From positions 1 through 27,216 of the forward strand of contig JAICLG010000003.1 in the NCBI GenBank assembly GCA_025927515.1: a stretch of DNA of 27,216 nt. The letters are read 5' to 3'. Under the pieces are notes generated by a model, which was given only the letters and a program-made list of their open reading frames with translations, was not told where the DNA came from and did no database searches. Each line of letters starts with the position of its first letter. Position 1 is the first letter of the stretch. Positions 15,819-23,589 of the stretch are shown here, piece after piece. The position numbers and the translations under genes were made by a program. The DNA comes from Hyphomicrobium sp. Its GTDB lineage: Bacteria > Pseudomonadota > Alphaproteobacteria > Rhizobiales > Hyphomicrobiaceae.

Positions 15819-16191
15819 GATCAAACCTCGCAAGCGCGTCCTCGCGCGACAGCTGCTGCGAAGTCCCTCACCTGCCCTTCGGGCATCCTCTCCCATTCCG
15901 GGAGAAGAGAAGAGTGCTAATCGTGGTCGCCCGTTTTCATCTCGTTTCATCCCGTCATATCGCGCCGCGGTAGACCGCCGCTGCGTTGTCTCTTTTCCTT
16001 CTCCCGACGGGAGAAGGTGGCCGAAGGCCGGATGAGGGGCTTGATCCCCGCGCCGGTTGTCATGAGGACGGCACGCCAGCGCCTCTGCGCCAAAGTGCCT
16101 TTTTGCAGGCAGGCGCTTGCTCCCCGGCGGCCGGACCGTTAGCACTCCCCGCGACAGATTTGCTAACGCCTCGGCCAAGGATGACCGCCTC
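15819..16191. other. intergenic stretch gpmA-leuB
   Basis: These 373 bases hold the composite palindromic repeat (15861-16042) and about 150 bases before leuB in which no convincing gene or promoter was found. The frame of leuB stays open back to 16117, but that extension is not family-like. Confidence 0.7.
15861..16042 (+). repeat. RIME-like composite palindromic repeat, copy 1 (with internal insertion)
   Basis: Two palindromic modules are visible. The first (15861-15909) has TGCCCTTCGGGCA and a degenerate CTCTCCC/GGGAGA stem. The second (15992-16042) has the perfect stem CCTTCTCCC (15997-16005) / GGGAGAAGG (16009-16017), then GGCCGAAGGCC and GGATGAGGGGCTT. About 80 bases separate them. The same two modules occur in inverted orientation at 17315-17423 on the other side of leuB, with only a short spacer. 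The sequence resembles the Rhizobium-type intergenic mosaic elements (RIME) spread through Rhizobiales genomes. Confidence 0.85.
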
Positions 16192-17307
16192 ATGACCACG
16201 CATTCGCTTTTGCTCCTGCCCGGTGACGGGATCGGCGTCGAAACGATCGCCGAGGTCGAGCGGCTGATCAATTTCTTCAATACCAAAAGCAATACCGCGC
16301 GCTTCCATGTCGAGCACGATCTCGTTGGCGGCGCAGCTTACGATGCTCACGGCGTGGCGATTACCGACGCCGCGATGGCCAAGGCGCAAAAGGCCGATGC
16401 CGTGATGTTCGGCGCCGTCGGCGGTCCCAAGTGGGCGAGCGTCCCCTACCAGCATCGCCCGGAAGCCGGACTGCTGAGGCTGCGCAAAGACCTTGACCTT
16501 TTCGCTAACCTGCGGCCCGCGATCTGCTATCCGGCGCTCGCCGACGCATCGAGCCTCAAACGCGAGCTCGTCGAAGGCCTCGACATCATGATCGTGCGCG
16601 AACTGACGGGTGGCGTTTACTTCGGCGAGCCGAAGGAAATCGTGACCCTGGAGAACGGCGAACGCCGCGCCGTCGATACGCAACTTTACACGACGCACGA
16701 AATCGAGCGCATCACCAAGGTCGCTTTCGACCTCGCCCGCAAGCGCCGCAACCTCGTGCACTCGGCCGAAAAGCATAACGTCATGCGGACCGGCGTGCTG
16801 TGGAAGCAGACCGCAACCGAGGTGCACAAGTCTTATGCTCCGGACGTGAAGCTCGAACACATCCTGGCCGACAACTGCGCGATGCAGCTGATCCGCAACC
16901 CCAAGCAATTCGACGTCATCGTCACCGACAATCTGTTCGGCGATGTTCTATCCGACGAAGCGGCGATGATGACCGGCTCGCTCGGCATGCTGCCATCGGC
17001 ATCGCTCGGCGCGCCCGATCCCAAAACGGGCCGCCCCAAGGCTCTCTACGAACCCGTCCACGGCTCCGCCCCCGATATTGCGGGTCAGGGCCTAGCCAAC
17101 CCAATCGCGACGATCGCATCGTTCGCCATGGCCCTGCGTTATTCCTTCGACATGGGCAAGGAAGCCGATCTCGTTGAGTCCGCCATCGCGCGCGTTCTCG
17201 ACAAAGGTTTACGCACCGGCGACATCATGCAGCCCGGCATGACCAAGGTCGGCACCGGCGACATGGGCAAAGCCATCGAGACGGAACTCAAAGCATTGGC
17301 TGCCTAG
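16192..17307 (+). CDS. leuB: 3-isopropylmalate dehydrogenase
   Basis: Oxidatively decarboxylates 3-isopropylmalate with NAD+ in leucine synthesis. The 371-residue product has standard length. LLLLPGDGIGVE is at the N-terminus, VMFGAVGGPKW and LFANLRPA follow, the catalytic Tyr/Lys region contains REL-TGGVYFGEPK, and the family signature spans VTDNLFGDVLSDEAAM to GSLGMLPSASLG. ATG 16192 is chosen because it gives the conserved N-terminus. leuC/leuD are not in the window. asd lies downstream, an order common in Rhizobiales, but here an inverted repeat and a minus-strand gene intervene. leuB is bracketed by two inverted copies of a composite repeat, the second starting 8 bases after the stop. 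Confidence 0.97.
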   Translation: MTTHSLLLLPGDGIGVETIAEVERLINFFNTKSNTARFHVEHDLVGGAAYDAHGVAITDAAMAKAQKADAVMFGAVGGPKWASVPYQHRPEAGLLRLRKDLDLFANLRPAICYPALADASSLKRELVEGLDIMIVRELTGGVYFGEPKEIVTLENGERRAVDTQLYTTHEIERITKVAFDLARKRRNLVHSAEKHNVMRTGVLWKQTATEVHKSYAPDVKLEHILADNCAMQLIRNPKQFDVIVTDNLFGDVLSDEAAMMTGSLGMLPSASLGAPDPKTGRPKALYEPVHGSAPDIAGQGLANPIATIASFAMALRYSFDMGKEADLVESAIARVLDKGLRTGDIMQPGMTKVGTGDMGKAIETELKALAA

Positions 17308-17314
17308 GTCGACT

Positions 17315-17423
17315 AAGCCCCTCATCCGGCCTTCGGCCACCTTCTCCCAAGGGAGAAGGGAAAGACAAACCTCTTTCCTCTCCCGGAACGGGAGAGGATG
17401 CCCGAAGGGCAGCTGAGGGACTT
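17315..17423 (-). repeat. RIME-like composite palindromic repeat, copy 2 (inverted relative to copy 1)
   Basis: Contains GGCCTTCGGCC, the perfect stem CCTTCTCCC / GGGAGAAGG (17340-17348 / 17351-17359), the stem CCTCTCCCG / CGGGAGAGG (17377-17385 / 17389-17397) and TGCCCGAAGGGCA (17399-17411). Its reverse complement matches copy 1 at both ends, from AAGTCCCTCA to GGATGAGGGGCTT. It lies 8 bases after the leuB stop, so the transcript ends in stacked hairpins that could terminate transcription or stabilise the mRNA. Confidence 0.87.
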
Positions 17424-17437
17424 CGAGACAAAAAAAC

Positions 17438-17893
17438 CTAAACGCTCGGCGCGTCCCTGCACGCGCTGGGCTTGCCCTGCAGCGCGCCGCGTGCGGTCCA
17501 GCTCGGCTTTCCTCCGCCTGGGGGTCCAGGGGCCGCCGCCTCGGTGCGCGAGACAAAATAGAATTCGTAGCAATTGGCATCGACACGCGCGACCCGGTAG
17601 CAGCCGCCCGTCGCGTCGTAATCATAGATCGTGCAGAGCGTACCTTCCGTCACCGACCAATGTCCACCAAGCGCCAGGCCGGGCTCGGTATAGGAAAGCC
17701 GTCCGTCGGCTGCGTAGCGCTCAGTAAACGCCTTGCCGCTGGCGTAGCGCCCGTCGATCGTCGTGCCTTTGAACTGCGCCATAATCTCAGGCCCCGAAAG
17801 CCATTTCGGGCGCGACTGAACCGCCAGGACCGGCACAGTGGCGGTGAAGCTAAAAGCTAGTGCGGCGAACAAGACGAGCTTGCTTGGGGACAT
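17438..17893 (-). CDS. exported protein of unknown function
   Basis: A 151-residue protein from ATG 17891-17893; an upstream in-frame codon at 17926 is possible but would spoil the signal peptide. The N-terminus is MSPSKLVLFAALAFSFTATVPVLA-VQ, a good Sec signal. The mature protein has SGPEIMAQFKGTTIDGRYASGK and AFTERYAADGRLSYTEPGL, then GHWSVTEGTLCTIYDYDATGGCYRVARVDANCYEFYF with three Cys. It ends in a Pro/Gly-rich tail. The layout resembles small exported Rhizobiales proteins with a lipocalin-like or beta-rich core, but no named family is recognised. It is convergent with leuB and divergent from asd, so it forms a single-gene unit. Confidence 0.72.
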   Translation of the reverse strand: MSPSKLVLFAALAFSFTATVPVLAVQSRPKWLSGPEIMAQFKGTTIDGRYASGKAFTERYAADGRLSYTEPGLALGGHWSVTEGTLCTIYDYDATGGCYRVARVDANCYEFYFVSRTEAAAPGPPGGGKPSWTARGALQGKPSACRDAPSV

Positions 17894-18092
17894 TGCGGGC
17901 CTGAATTCCGAACCGAACGCGATCACAGCAAAGAATGGTCAATAGAATGTGACCCGAGCGTGCCCGCAACATTAGGAAGCGGCCCGACGACCTTGCAACT
18001 TATGGCCGAGCCGCGTATCTCATCACGTTGGGACCATCCGCCGCGCGGGCCGACGCTGATCGCGAACCCCGGCAAATATTCAAGGATATGGA

Positions 18093-19124
18093 ATGGGCTA
18101 CAAGGTCGCCATCGTCGGCGCTACCGGCAACGTAGGCCGCGAAATGTTGAACGTGCTCGCCGAACGGAAATTTCCGGTCAGCGAGCTTTATGCGTTGGCA
18201 TCGCGCCGCTCGATCGGTACCGAAGTCTCCTTCGGCGATACGGTTATCAAATGCCGCGATCTCGAAACGTTCGATTTCACAGGGATCGATTTCTGCCTGA
18301 TGTCTGCGGGCTCTGCCATTTCGAAAGAGTGGTCACCGCGCATCGGCGCGCAAGGCACCATCGTCATCGATAACTCGTCGTGCTGGCGCTACGACCAGGA
18401 CGTGCCTCTCGTCGTACCCGAGGTTAACGGCGACGCCGTGCGCGGGTTTGGCAAGAAGAACATCATCGCCAATCCGAATTGCTCGACGGCGCAGCTGGTC
18501 GTTGCCCTGAAGCCGCTTCACGACGTAGCGCGGATCAAGCGCGTCGTCGTTTCGACCTACCAGTCCGTTTCGGGCGCCGGCAAAGACGCCATGGACGAGC
18601 TTTGGCACCAGACCAAAGGCAAGTACGTTCCTGGCCAGGAAGTCGAGCCGAAGAAGTTTCCGAAGCAGATCGCATTCAACTGCATTCCTCAAATCGACGT
18701 CTTCATGGAAGACGGCTACACGAAAGAGGAATGGAAGATGCTGGCCGAGACCAAGAAAATCCTCGACCCCAAAATCCGTCTGACGGCGACGTGCGTGCGC
18801 GTTCCGGTCTTCGTCGGCCATTCCGAGGCCGTGAACATCGAATTCGAGCAGCCAATAAGCCCCGAGGAAGCGCGCGATATCCTGCGCTCTGCACCGGGCA
18901 TCATGGTCGTCGATAAGCACGAACCCGGCGGCTACATCACGCCGGTCGAAGCGGCCGGTGAATTTTCGACGTTCGTCTCGCGCATTCGCGAAGATTCGAC
19001 GGTCGAGAACGGGCTGGCGATGTGGATCGTGTCCGACAATTTGCTGAAGGGCGCGGCGCTCAATGCGGTGCAGATCGCCGAAACGCTCATCAATCAGCGG
19101 CTGGTCCCGAAGGCCGCCGCATAA
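18093..19124 (+). CDS. asd: aspartate-semialdehyde dehydrogenase
   Basis: Makes L-aspartate 4-semialdehyde from aspartyl phosphate with NADPH, the branch point to lysine/diaminopimelate, threonine and methionine. The 343-residue product opens with YKVAIVGATGNVGREML (NADPH loop). SAGSAIS is near 71-77, catalytic Cys130 lies in NPNCSTAQL, and the active-site His is in VPVFVGHSEAVNIEFE. AAGGA at 18082-18086 fixes ATG 18093; a nearer ATG at 18088 is out of frame. The divergent exported-protein gene begins 199 bases upstream. It ends at a 15-bp palindrome facing marR. Confidence 0.97.
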   Translation: MGYKVAIVGATGNVGREMLNVLAERKFPVSELYALASRRSIGTEVSFGDTVIKCRDLETFDFTGIDFCLMSAGSAISKEWSPRIGAQGTIVIDNSSCWRYDQDVPLVVPEVNGDAVRGFGKKNIIANPNCSTAQLVVALKPLHDVARIKRVVVSTYQSVSGAGKDAMDELWHQTKGKYVPGQEVEPKKFPKQIAFNCIPQIDVFMEDGYTKEEWKMLAETKKILDPKIRLTATCVRVPVFVGHSEAVNIEFEQPISPEEARDILRSAPGIMVVDKHEPGGYITPVEAAGEFSTFVSRIREDSTVENGLAMWIVSDNLLKGAALNAVQIAETLINQRLVPKAAA

Positions 19125-19154
19125 GCGCCGGTCGCAATCGCAGATAAAGCTTCA

Positions 19155-19194
19155 AAAGCATTCAGGCTGGCGGAAACGTCAGCCTGAATGCTTT
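19155..19194. terminator. 15-bp palindrome between convergent asd and marR
   Basis: AAAGCATTCAGGCTG (19155-19169) and CAGCCTGAATGCTTT (19180-19194) are perfect complements around a 10-base loop. It lies 30 bases after the asd stop, and the right arm and loop end contain the marR stop codon (19179-19181). Position suggests a bidirectional terminator, although neither side has a long T-run. Confidence 0.62.
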
Positions 19195-19655
19195 GCGGCG
19201 TCTCTCTCTTTGAGACGAGCCAGCGCCTGCACGATCGCGTTCAGGTCCTGCAGGAAACGATCACGCTGCGGCCCCGGCAGGCTCGACAGAATGCGCTCAT
19301 CGACACGACGCGCCAGCGGATCATGGCTCTTCAAGACCCGCGTGCCCTCATCCGTGAGCTTGACGGAATAAGCACGCGCGTCCTCGCGCGTACGCCGTCG
19401 TTGCAGAAGCCCCTTCTTGAGCATTCGTCGCACAACATCAGCGAGCGTGGACCGATCGATGCCGGTGAGCTCGACCAGCTGCGTCTGGCTCAGTCCCTCG
19501 TTCTGCGCGACTGTAAGCAAAATGGCGTATTGCCGGGGGGTGAGATCGTCTCCGCCAAGCTCGATCTGGAACATCTCGGAAGCACACTGCCCGGCTCTAT
19601 GTAAAAGATGGAGCGGGGAGCGCTCGAGGCGATTGTTTGCTGATTCTCTTGCCAT
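19179..19655 (-). CDS. MarR-family transcriptional regulator
   Basis: A 158-residue winged-helix regulator that acts as a dimer. The DNA-binding part is LTPRQYAILLTVAQNEGLSQTQLVELTGIDRSTLADVVRRMLKKGLLQRRRTREDARAYSV in sequence order, with the recognition helix at STLADVVRRML and the wing at RTREDARAY. N- and C-terminal helices for dimerisation flank it. The start ATG is 19653-19655 with AGGA 7 bases upstream. No obvious target gene sits beside it: asd converges from one side and ispZ lies 251 bases away on the same strand. The ligand and regulon are unknown. The AT-richer 19656-19906 gap could hold its own operator; only the short palindrome TGAATATTCA (19866-19875) was seen there. Confidence 0.92.
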   Translation of the reverse strand: MARESANNRLERSPLHLLHRAGQCASEMFQIELGGDDLTPRQYAILLTVAQNEGLSQTQLVELTGIDRSTLADVVRRMLKKGLLQRRRTREDARAYSVKLTDEGTRVLKSHDPLARRVDERILSSLPGPQRDRFLQDLNAIVQALARLKERDAAKHSG

Positions 19656-19906
19656 TCAGTGTCCTGATGCACTCGCATATCTTCCCACGAGAGGAACACG
19701 AAAGCCTCGGCATGCTGCGCGATGCGCACAGTGTCCGAGGCGGCGAGTCGCTTCGTGCGGAAGTTTAAGTAGCCGCCCTAAACCATGAGTGAGAGCATTC
19801 AGTCCAGCAAAATTGTTTGTAGACTTCCAAAAATTTAGTAAAAGCAATTATTATCAGGCGTATGCTGAATATTCATACATAGATGTCGCAGAAAAGCCTG
19901 GTTTGA

Positions 19907-20509
19907 TCATCCACTCTCTGAGGTTGAAATTTCATACTTCTTCAAAAGACCGATCTGTGCGAGCGCGAATACAAAGGTGATCGGCATAATCCCAAAGACT
20001 TTGAACGCTACCCAGGTATCCGTCGAAAAGCCTCTCCACATCACTTCATTCAGCACCGCAAGAAAAACGAAGAACACCGCCCAGCGCAACGTCAGCAAAC
20101 GCCAGCCTTCTTCCGAAAGCTTCATGACGTCGCCGAAAACGATCTTGAGAAATATTCGGTTGGTGGCCAGTCCACCGAATAAAATAGCCGCGAAAAAGCC
20201 ATTGACGATCGTCGGCTTCATTTTGATGAAATGATCGTCCTGCAACCACAGCGTTAGGCCGCCGAACACCAGCACGAAGAGGCTGGTGATCAGAGGCATG
20301 ATCGCGATTCTTCCGAGTAAAATTTGTGACGCAATCAATGAGATGACGGTCGCCACCATGAACGCGCCGGTTCCGGTGTATATCCCATAGTGGCTATTGG
20401 TGAAAAAGAAGACCAGAAGCGGTCCAAACTCCACCACAAGCTTGATCATCTGCTTGCGATCGAATTGAGGGCCGTCTTCCGCCTGCTGTGCGTTGTTCTC
20501 GTCCGACAT
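19907..20509 (-). CDS. ispZ: YciB/IspZ family inner-membrane septation protein (canonical copy)
   Basis: A 200-residue multi-pass membrane protein of the intracellular septation family, important in cell-envelope growth and division. The family core is clear: VVEFGPLLVFFFTN, VLVFGGLTLWLQDDHFIKMKPTIVNGFF, EEGWRLLTLRWAVFFVFLAVLNEVMWRGFSTD in sequence order and WVAFKVFGIMPITFVFAL. About five membrane segments are seen. ATG 20507-20509 is chosen; a longer open frame to 20575 overlaps the upstream gene. It begins 8 bases after the stop of the second copy, in the same transcript. This copy keeps the conserved Asp/His/Lys and Trp residues and is the likely orthologue of the single ispZ usually found after ftsY. 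Confidence 0.92.
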   Translation of the reverse strand: MSDENNAQQAEDGPQFDRKQMIKLVVEFGPLLVFFFTNSHYGIYTGTGAFMVATVISLIASQILLGRIAIMPLITSLFVLVFGGLTLWLQDDHFIKMKPTIVNGFFAAILFGGLATNRIFLKIVFGDVMKLSEEGWRLLTLRWAVFFVFLAVLNEVMWRGFSTDTWVAFKVFGIMPITFVFALAQIGLLKKYEISTSESG

Positions 20510-20517
20510 CAAAAGCC

Positions 20518-21219
20518 TCAGTCGTGCGCGGGATCGGGAAGTCGATATTTCTGCATGAGGCGCGTCAGGACCCAAGCATAGAGTCCGGAAACCGGAAGCA
20601 CGATAGCGACCTTGAAGAGGATCCAGATATTCACGCCGCTCATTTCATGTCCGAACAGCCTGTAAAATTCCTCGTCATGAAATGTTCGCCGCACATATTC
20701 ATTGGCGACGGCCGTCAGGAAGAAGAAGATCGCGAAGCTCCACGTGAACTTGTTCCACCCTTCGTCGGTGTAGTGGAACGTCTTGTCGAACACGTACTTG
20801 AAGAAGTTATGCTTTAGCCAAAGGCCGGAAACCAGGAACACGCCAAACAGGGTATTGAAGATCGTCACTTTGATCTGAACCCACATCGGATCCGTCGTGA
20901 TGATCGTCAGCGCGCCGAAAATGATAGTCACGCTCGATGCGATCAACGGAAAGATCGGCGGCCGGCGGAAGATGTAGAGCATCGCCGCAATGGCCATGCC
21001 CGTGGTAATGATGAGCGCCCACGTCCCGACCTCGATGCCGTAGAACGCGTTGACGACAAACATCGTGACAAGCGGGCCGAATTCGCTCAGCAGGTTGACT
21101 GTCTGCTCGGCATTGAACGGATAGAATCGTTTTCTTGCACGCGTCCGGGCACCGCTCCCAACGTCGACGTCCTGAGTCATTCCTGGCCTCGGCTCCTCGT
21201 CATTTCCATGCCCCATCAT
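20518..21219 (-). CDS. divergent second YciB/IspZ family membrane protein
   Basis: A 233-residue paralogue of the gene that follows it. It shares the same layout: LLSEFGPLVTMFVVNAFYGIEVGT, IFGALTIITTDPMWVQIKVTIFNTLFG, DEGWNKFTWSFAIFFFLTAVANEYVRRTF and a final FKVAIVLPVSGLYAW segment. The conserved LQDDHFIKMKPT of the canonical copy is replaced by ITTDPMWVQIKVT, FSTDTWV is replaced by FHDEEFYRLFGHEMSGVNIWI, and the N-terminus has a 30-residue charged extension. Its ATG overlaps the ftsY stop (ATGA); ATG at 21180 is an alternative start. Two adjacent ispZ-type genes point to a duplication followed by divergence. Function may have shifted. Confidence 0.87.
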   Translation of the reverse strand: MMGHGNDEEPRPGMTQDVDVGSGARTRARKRFYPFNAEQTVNLLSEFGPLVTMFVVNAFYGIEVGTWALIITTGMAIAAMLYIFRRPPIFPLIASSVTIIFGALTIITTDPMWVQIKVTIFNTLFGVFLVSGLWLKHNFFKYVFDKTFHYTDEGWNKFTWSFAIFFFLTAVANEYVRRTFHDEEFYRLFGHEMSGVNIWILFKVAIVLPVSGLYAWVLTRLMQKYRLPDPAHD

Positions 21220-22277
21220 GTTCCGGCGATCGCGTTCGCAAATTCAGCGGCAGCAAACGGCTGCAAATCCTCGCCGCCTTCACCAACGCCTATCGCGTGC
21301 ACCGGCAGTCCAAACTTTTCTGCTATCGCGACCAGAATGCCGCCGCGTGCCGTACCATCGAGCTTCGTCATGACCAACCCTGTAACGCCGGCGCGGTCAC
21401 GAAAGACTTCGACTTGTTGCAGGGCGTTCTGCCCTGTGGTTGCATCCAACACGAGTATGACGTCGTGGGGTGCTGTCGAATCCAGTTTCTTTAAAACGCG
21501 TATGACCTTTTCAAGTTCTTCCATCAAGGCTTGTTTATTCTGGAGCCGGCCCGCCGTATCGAGCAAAAGTACATCTGCACCAGTTGTTTGCGCCTGCTTT
21601 AGGGCATCGAATGCGAGCCCCGAAGCATCTTCCCCGACCGTGCGCGCGACAACTGGACACCCCGCGCGCTCGCCCCATACTTTTAACTGATCGATTGCCG
21701 CAGCGCGGAATGTATCTCCGGCCGCGAGCACCACGGACTTGCCTTCGGCTCTGAATTTCTGCGCCAGCTTGCCGATCGTCGTCGTCTTCCCGGTCCCGTT
21801 GACCCCGACCATCATGATGACATGGGGCTTGCGCGACGGATCGATGACAAGCGGCTTCGCAACCGGCGTCAACACCCGTTCGACCTCGGTCGCGAGAATG
21901 CCACGAACCTCATCTGCCGAAATGCCCTTCTCGAAGCGGCTTTTGCCAATCGCCGTCGTAATACGCGACGTCGTGGCTATGCCGAGATCGGATTGAATGA
22001 GCAGATCTTCAAGATCGTCGATGGTCGCCGCATCGAGCTTACGCTTGGCAAAAAGGTCCGTGATGCCAGAGGTGAGCTTCGCTGACGTTTTGCCGAGACC
22101 GGACCTGAGCTTTTGAAACCAGCCGCCGGATCGCGTTTCGGTTTCAGGCGTCGCCGGTTCCGTCTCTACTGCGGAAGGCTCAGGCTGCGCCGGTGTTTCA
22201 TCCCGCGCAGGCTTCGTCTCCGAACCGCCGCGAAAGCGCGCAAAGAATCCTTTGCCCTTCTCGTTCTTATCGCTCAC
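21216..22277 (-). CDS. ftsY: signal recognition particle receptor FtsY
   Basis: SRP receptor GTPase that delivers ribosome-nascent chain complexes to the Sec translocon at the inner membrane. It starts at GTG 22277, which overlaps the mtaB stop (GTGA); 353 residues. The N-terminal acidic/variable A region (to about 50) is followed by the N domain (KLRSGLGKTSAKLTSGI) and the G domain with G1 GVNGTGKTT near 158-166, DTAGRLQNK, TKLDGTARGG and the closing GVGEGGEDLQPF. A TTG two codons upstream is also in frame. It lies in the dapF-mtaB-ftsY-ispZ run common in Rhizobiales. Confidence 0.97.
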   Translation of the reverse strand: MSDKNEKGKGFFARFRGGSETKPARDETPAQPEPSAVETEPATPETETRSGGWFQKLRSGLGKTSAKLTSGITDLFAKRKLDAATIDDLEDLLIQSDLGIATTSRITTAIGKSRFEKGISADEVRGILATEVERVLTPVAKPLVIDPSRKPHVIMMVGVNGTGKTTTIGKLAQKFRAEGKSVVLAAGDTFRAAAIDQLKVWGERAGCPVVARTVGEDASGLAFDALKQAQTTGADVLLLDTAGRLQNKQALMEELEKVIRVLKKLDSTAPHDVILVLDATTGQNALQQVEVFRDRAGVTGLVMTKLDGTARGGILVAIAEKFGLPVHAIGVGEGGEDLQPFAAAEFANAIAGT

Positions 22278-23536
22278 GCGCAAACCTCACCGAGCAAACG
22301 TGCCGATCCCGCTTCCAGGATGCGAGTTCGAACGATCCGGCCCGCGGCGTCGGCGCCTTCGCCCCTCATTTCAACTTCGGCGAATTGCGGCGTGCGTCCC
22401 TTGCCGTCGCTCTCGATCAAAACGTCGACGACGCGCCCTTGTTGCTGAGAAAGATACGAGGCGAGCACCGCCTCGCCCTTGGCGCGGAGGGCCGCCGCTC
22501 GTTTTTTGATAACAGTTCCCCGCACTTGTGGCATGCGCGCGGCGGGCGTGCCCTGGCGCGGCGAAAACGGAAAGACGTGAAGGTACGTGAGCCCGCATTC
22601 ATCGACGATTTGAAGTGAATTCTCGAACATCTCGTCCGTTTCTGTTGGAAATCCTGCAATGAGATCGGCACCGAAAACAATATCGGGCCGCAACGTTCGC
22701 GCACGTTCGCAGAATGCGACGGCATCCCGGCGGCTGTGCCGGCGCTTCATGCGTTTGAGTGTCATGTCATCGCCCGCCTGCATCGAGAGATGCATATGCG
22801 GCATCAGCCGTTCTTCTTCGCCGAGCGCAATCATCAAGTCGTCGTCGGCCTCAACCTGATCGATTGAAGATAGCCGCAGCCGAGAAAGCTCCGGCACATG
22901 CTTCAACACCTGCCGCACGAGCTTGCCGAGCGTGGCAACACCCGGCAGATCGCGGCCGTAGGACGTAATATCGACGCCGGTCAGCACGATCTCTGCGTAG
23001 CCGTTCTCGACGAGGCGGCGCACCTGCGTGACGACATCGCCCGCCGGCACCGATCGCGACGGCCCGCGCCCGAACGGGATGATGCAAAACGTGCAACGAT
23101 GATCACAGCCGTTTTGAATTTGCACGTAGGCGCGCGTTCGCGATCCAAAACCGTCAATCATGTGCAGCGCCTGCTCGCGCACCGCCATGATGTCATTCAC
23201 CTGCACGCGCGCGCTGGACGCGACGGATAATCCGGCAAATGTTTCGGCGTGCATCTTCTCGGCATTGCCGACGACGTGATCGACTTCCGGCATATCGGCA
23301 AAACGTTGCGCTTCCGTCTGTGCTGCGCAGCCGGTGACGATGATCCGGGCGTGCGGCTTGTCGCGACGAAGACGCCGGATGGTCTGCGCAGCCTGCCGAA
23401 CGGCTTCGCTCGTGACCGCACAGGTATTGATGATCACCGCGTCGTCGAGTCCGGCCTCGCGCGCATGACCGCGCATCACCTCAGATTCGTAGGCATTGAG
23501 CCGGCAGCCGAGCGTAATGATTTCAGGTTCGGACAT
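22274..23536 (-). CDS. mtaB: tRNA (N6-threonylcarbamoyladenosine(37)-C2)-methylthiotransferase MtaB
   Basis: A radical SAM enzyme that adds a methylthio group to t6A37 of tRNAs reading ANN codons. The 420 residues show the MiaB-like three-domain plan. The N-terminal cluster cysteines are Cys11 (LGCRLN), Cys39 (NTCAVT) and Cys70 (TGCAAQ). The radical SAM motif CDHRCTFC gives Cys144, Cys148 and Cys151. Further core motifs are EIVLTGVDITSYG, RLSSID, MHLSMQAGDD and ADLIAGFPTET, with a short TRAM-like C-terminus. LGCRLNAYES rather than MGCQMN separates it from MiaB and RimO. It overlaps ftsY by 4 bases (GTGA) and follows dapF by 53 bases. Confidence 0.95.
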   Translation of the reverse strand: MSEPEIITLGCRLNAYESEVMRGHAREAGLDDAVIINTCAVTSEAVRQAAQTIRRLRRDKPHARIIVTGCAAQTEAQRFADMPEVDHVVGNAEKMHAETFAGLSVASSARVQVNDIMAVREQALHMIDGFGSRTRAYVQIQNGCDHRCTFCIIPFGRGPSRSVPAGDVVTQVRRLVENGYAEIVLTGVDITSYGRDLPGVATLGKLVRQVLKHVPELSRLRLSSIDQVEADDDLMIALGEEERLMPHMHLSMQAGDDMTLKRMKRRHSRRDAVAFCERARTLRPDIVFGADLIAGFPTETDEMFENSLQIVDECGLTYLHVFPFSPRQGTPAARMPQVRGTVIKKRAAALRAKGEAVLASYLSQQQGRVVDVLIESDGKGRTPQFAEVEMRGEGADAAGRIVRTRILEAGSARLLGEVCA

Positions 23537-23589
23537 CGACGTGTTTCAAACTTTTGGTAGGACGTGGCATCGCATGATCCCGGTGCGCA

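Noticed and set aside
15861..17423. Repeats flanking leuB as an insertion sequence or composite transposon
   Set aside because: No transposase gene, no target-site duplication seen, and the modules resemble known short intergenic mosaic elements instead.
17993..18021. TTGCAA-N17-TATCTC as asd promoter
   Set aside because: Only 4/6 and 3/6 matches; too weak to list.
19866..19875. TGAATATTCA as a MarR operator
   Set aside because: The perfect palindrome is only 10 bases, does not extend, and lies over 200 bases from the marR start in AT-rich DNA where such matches are common.
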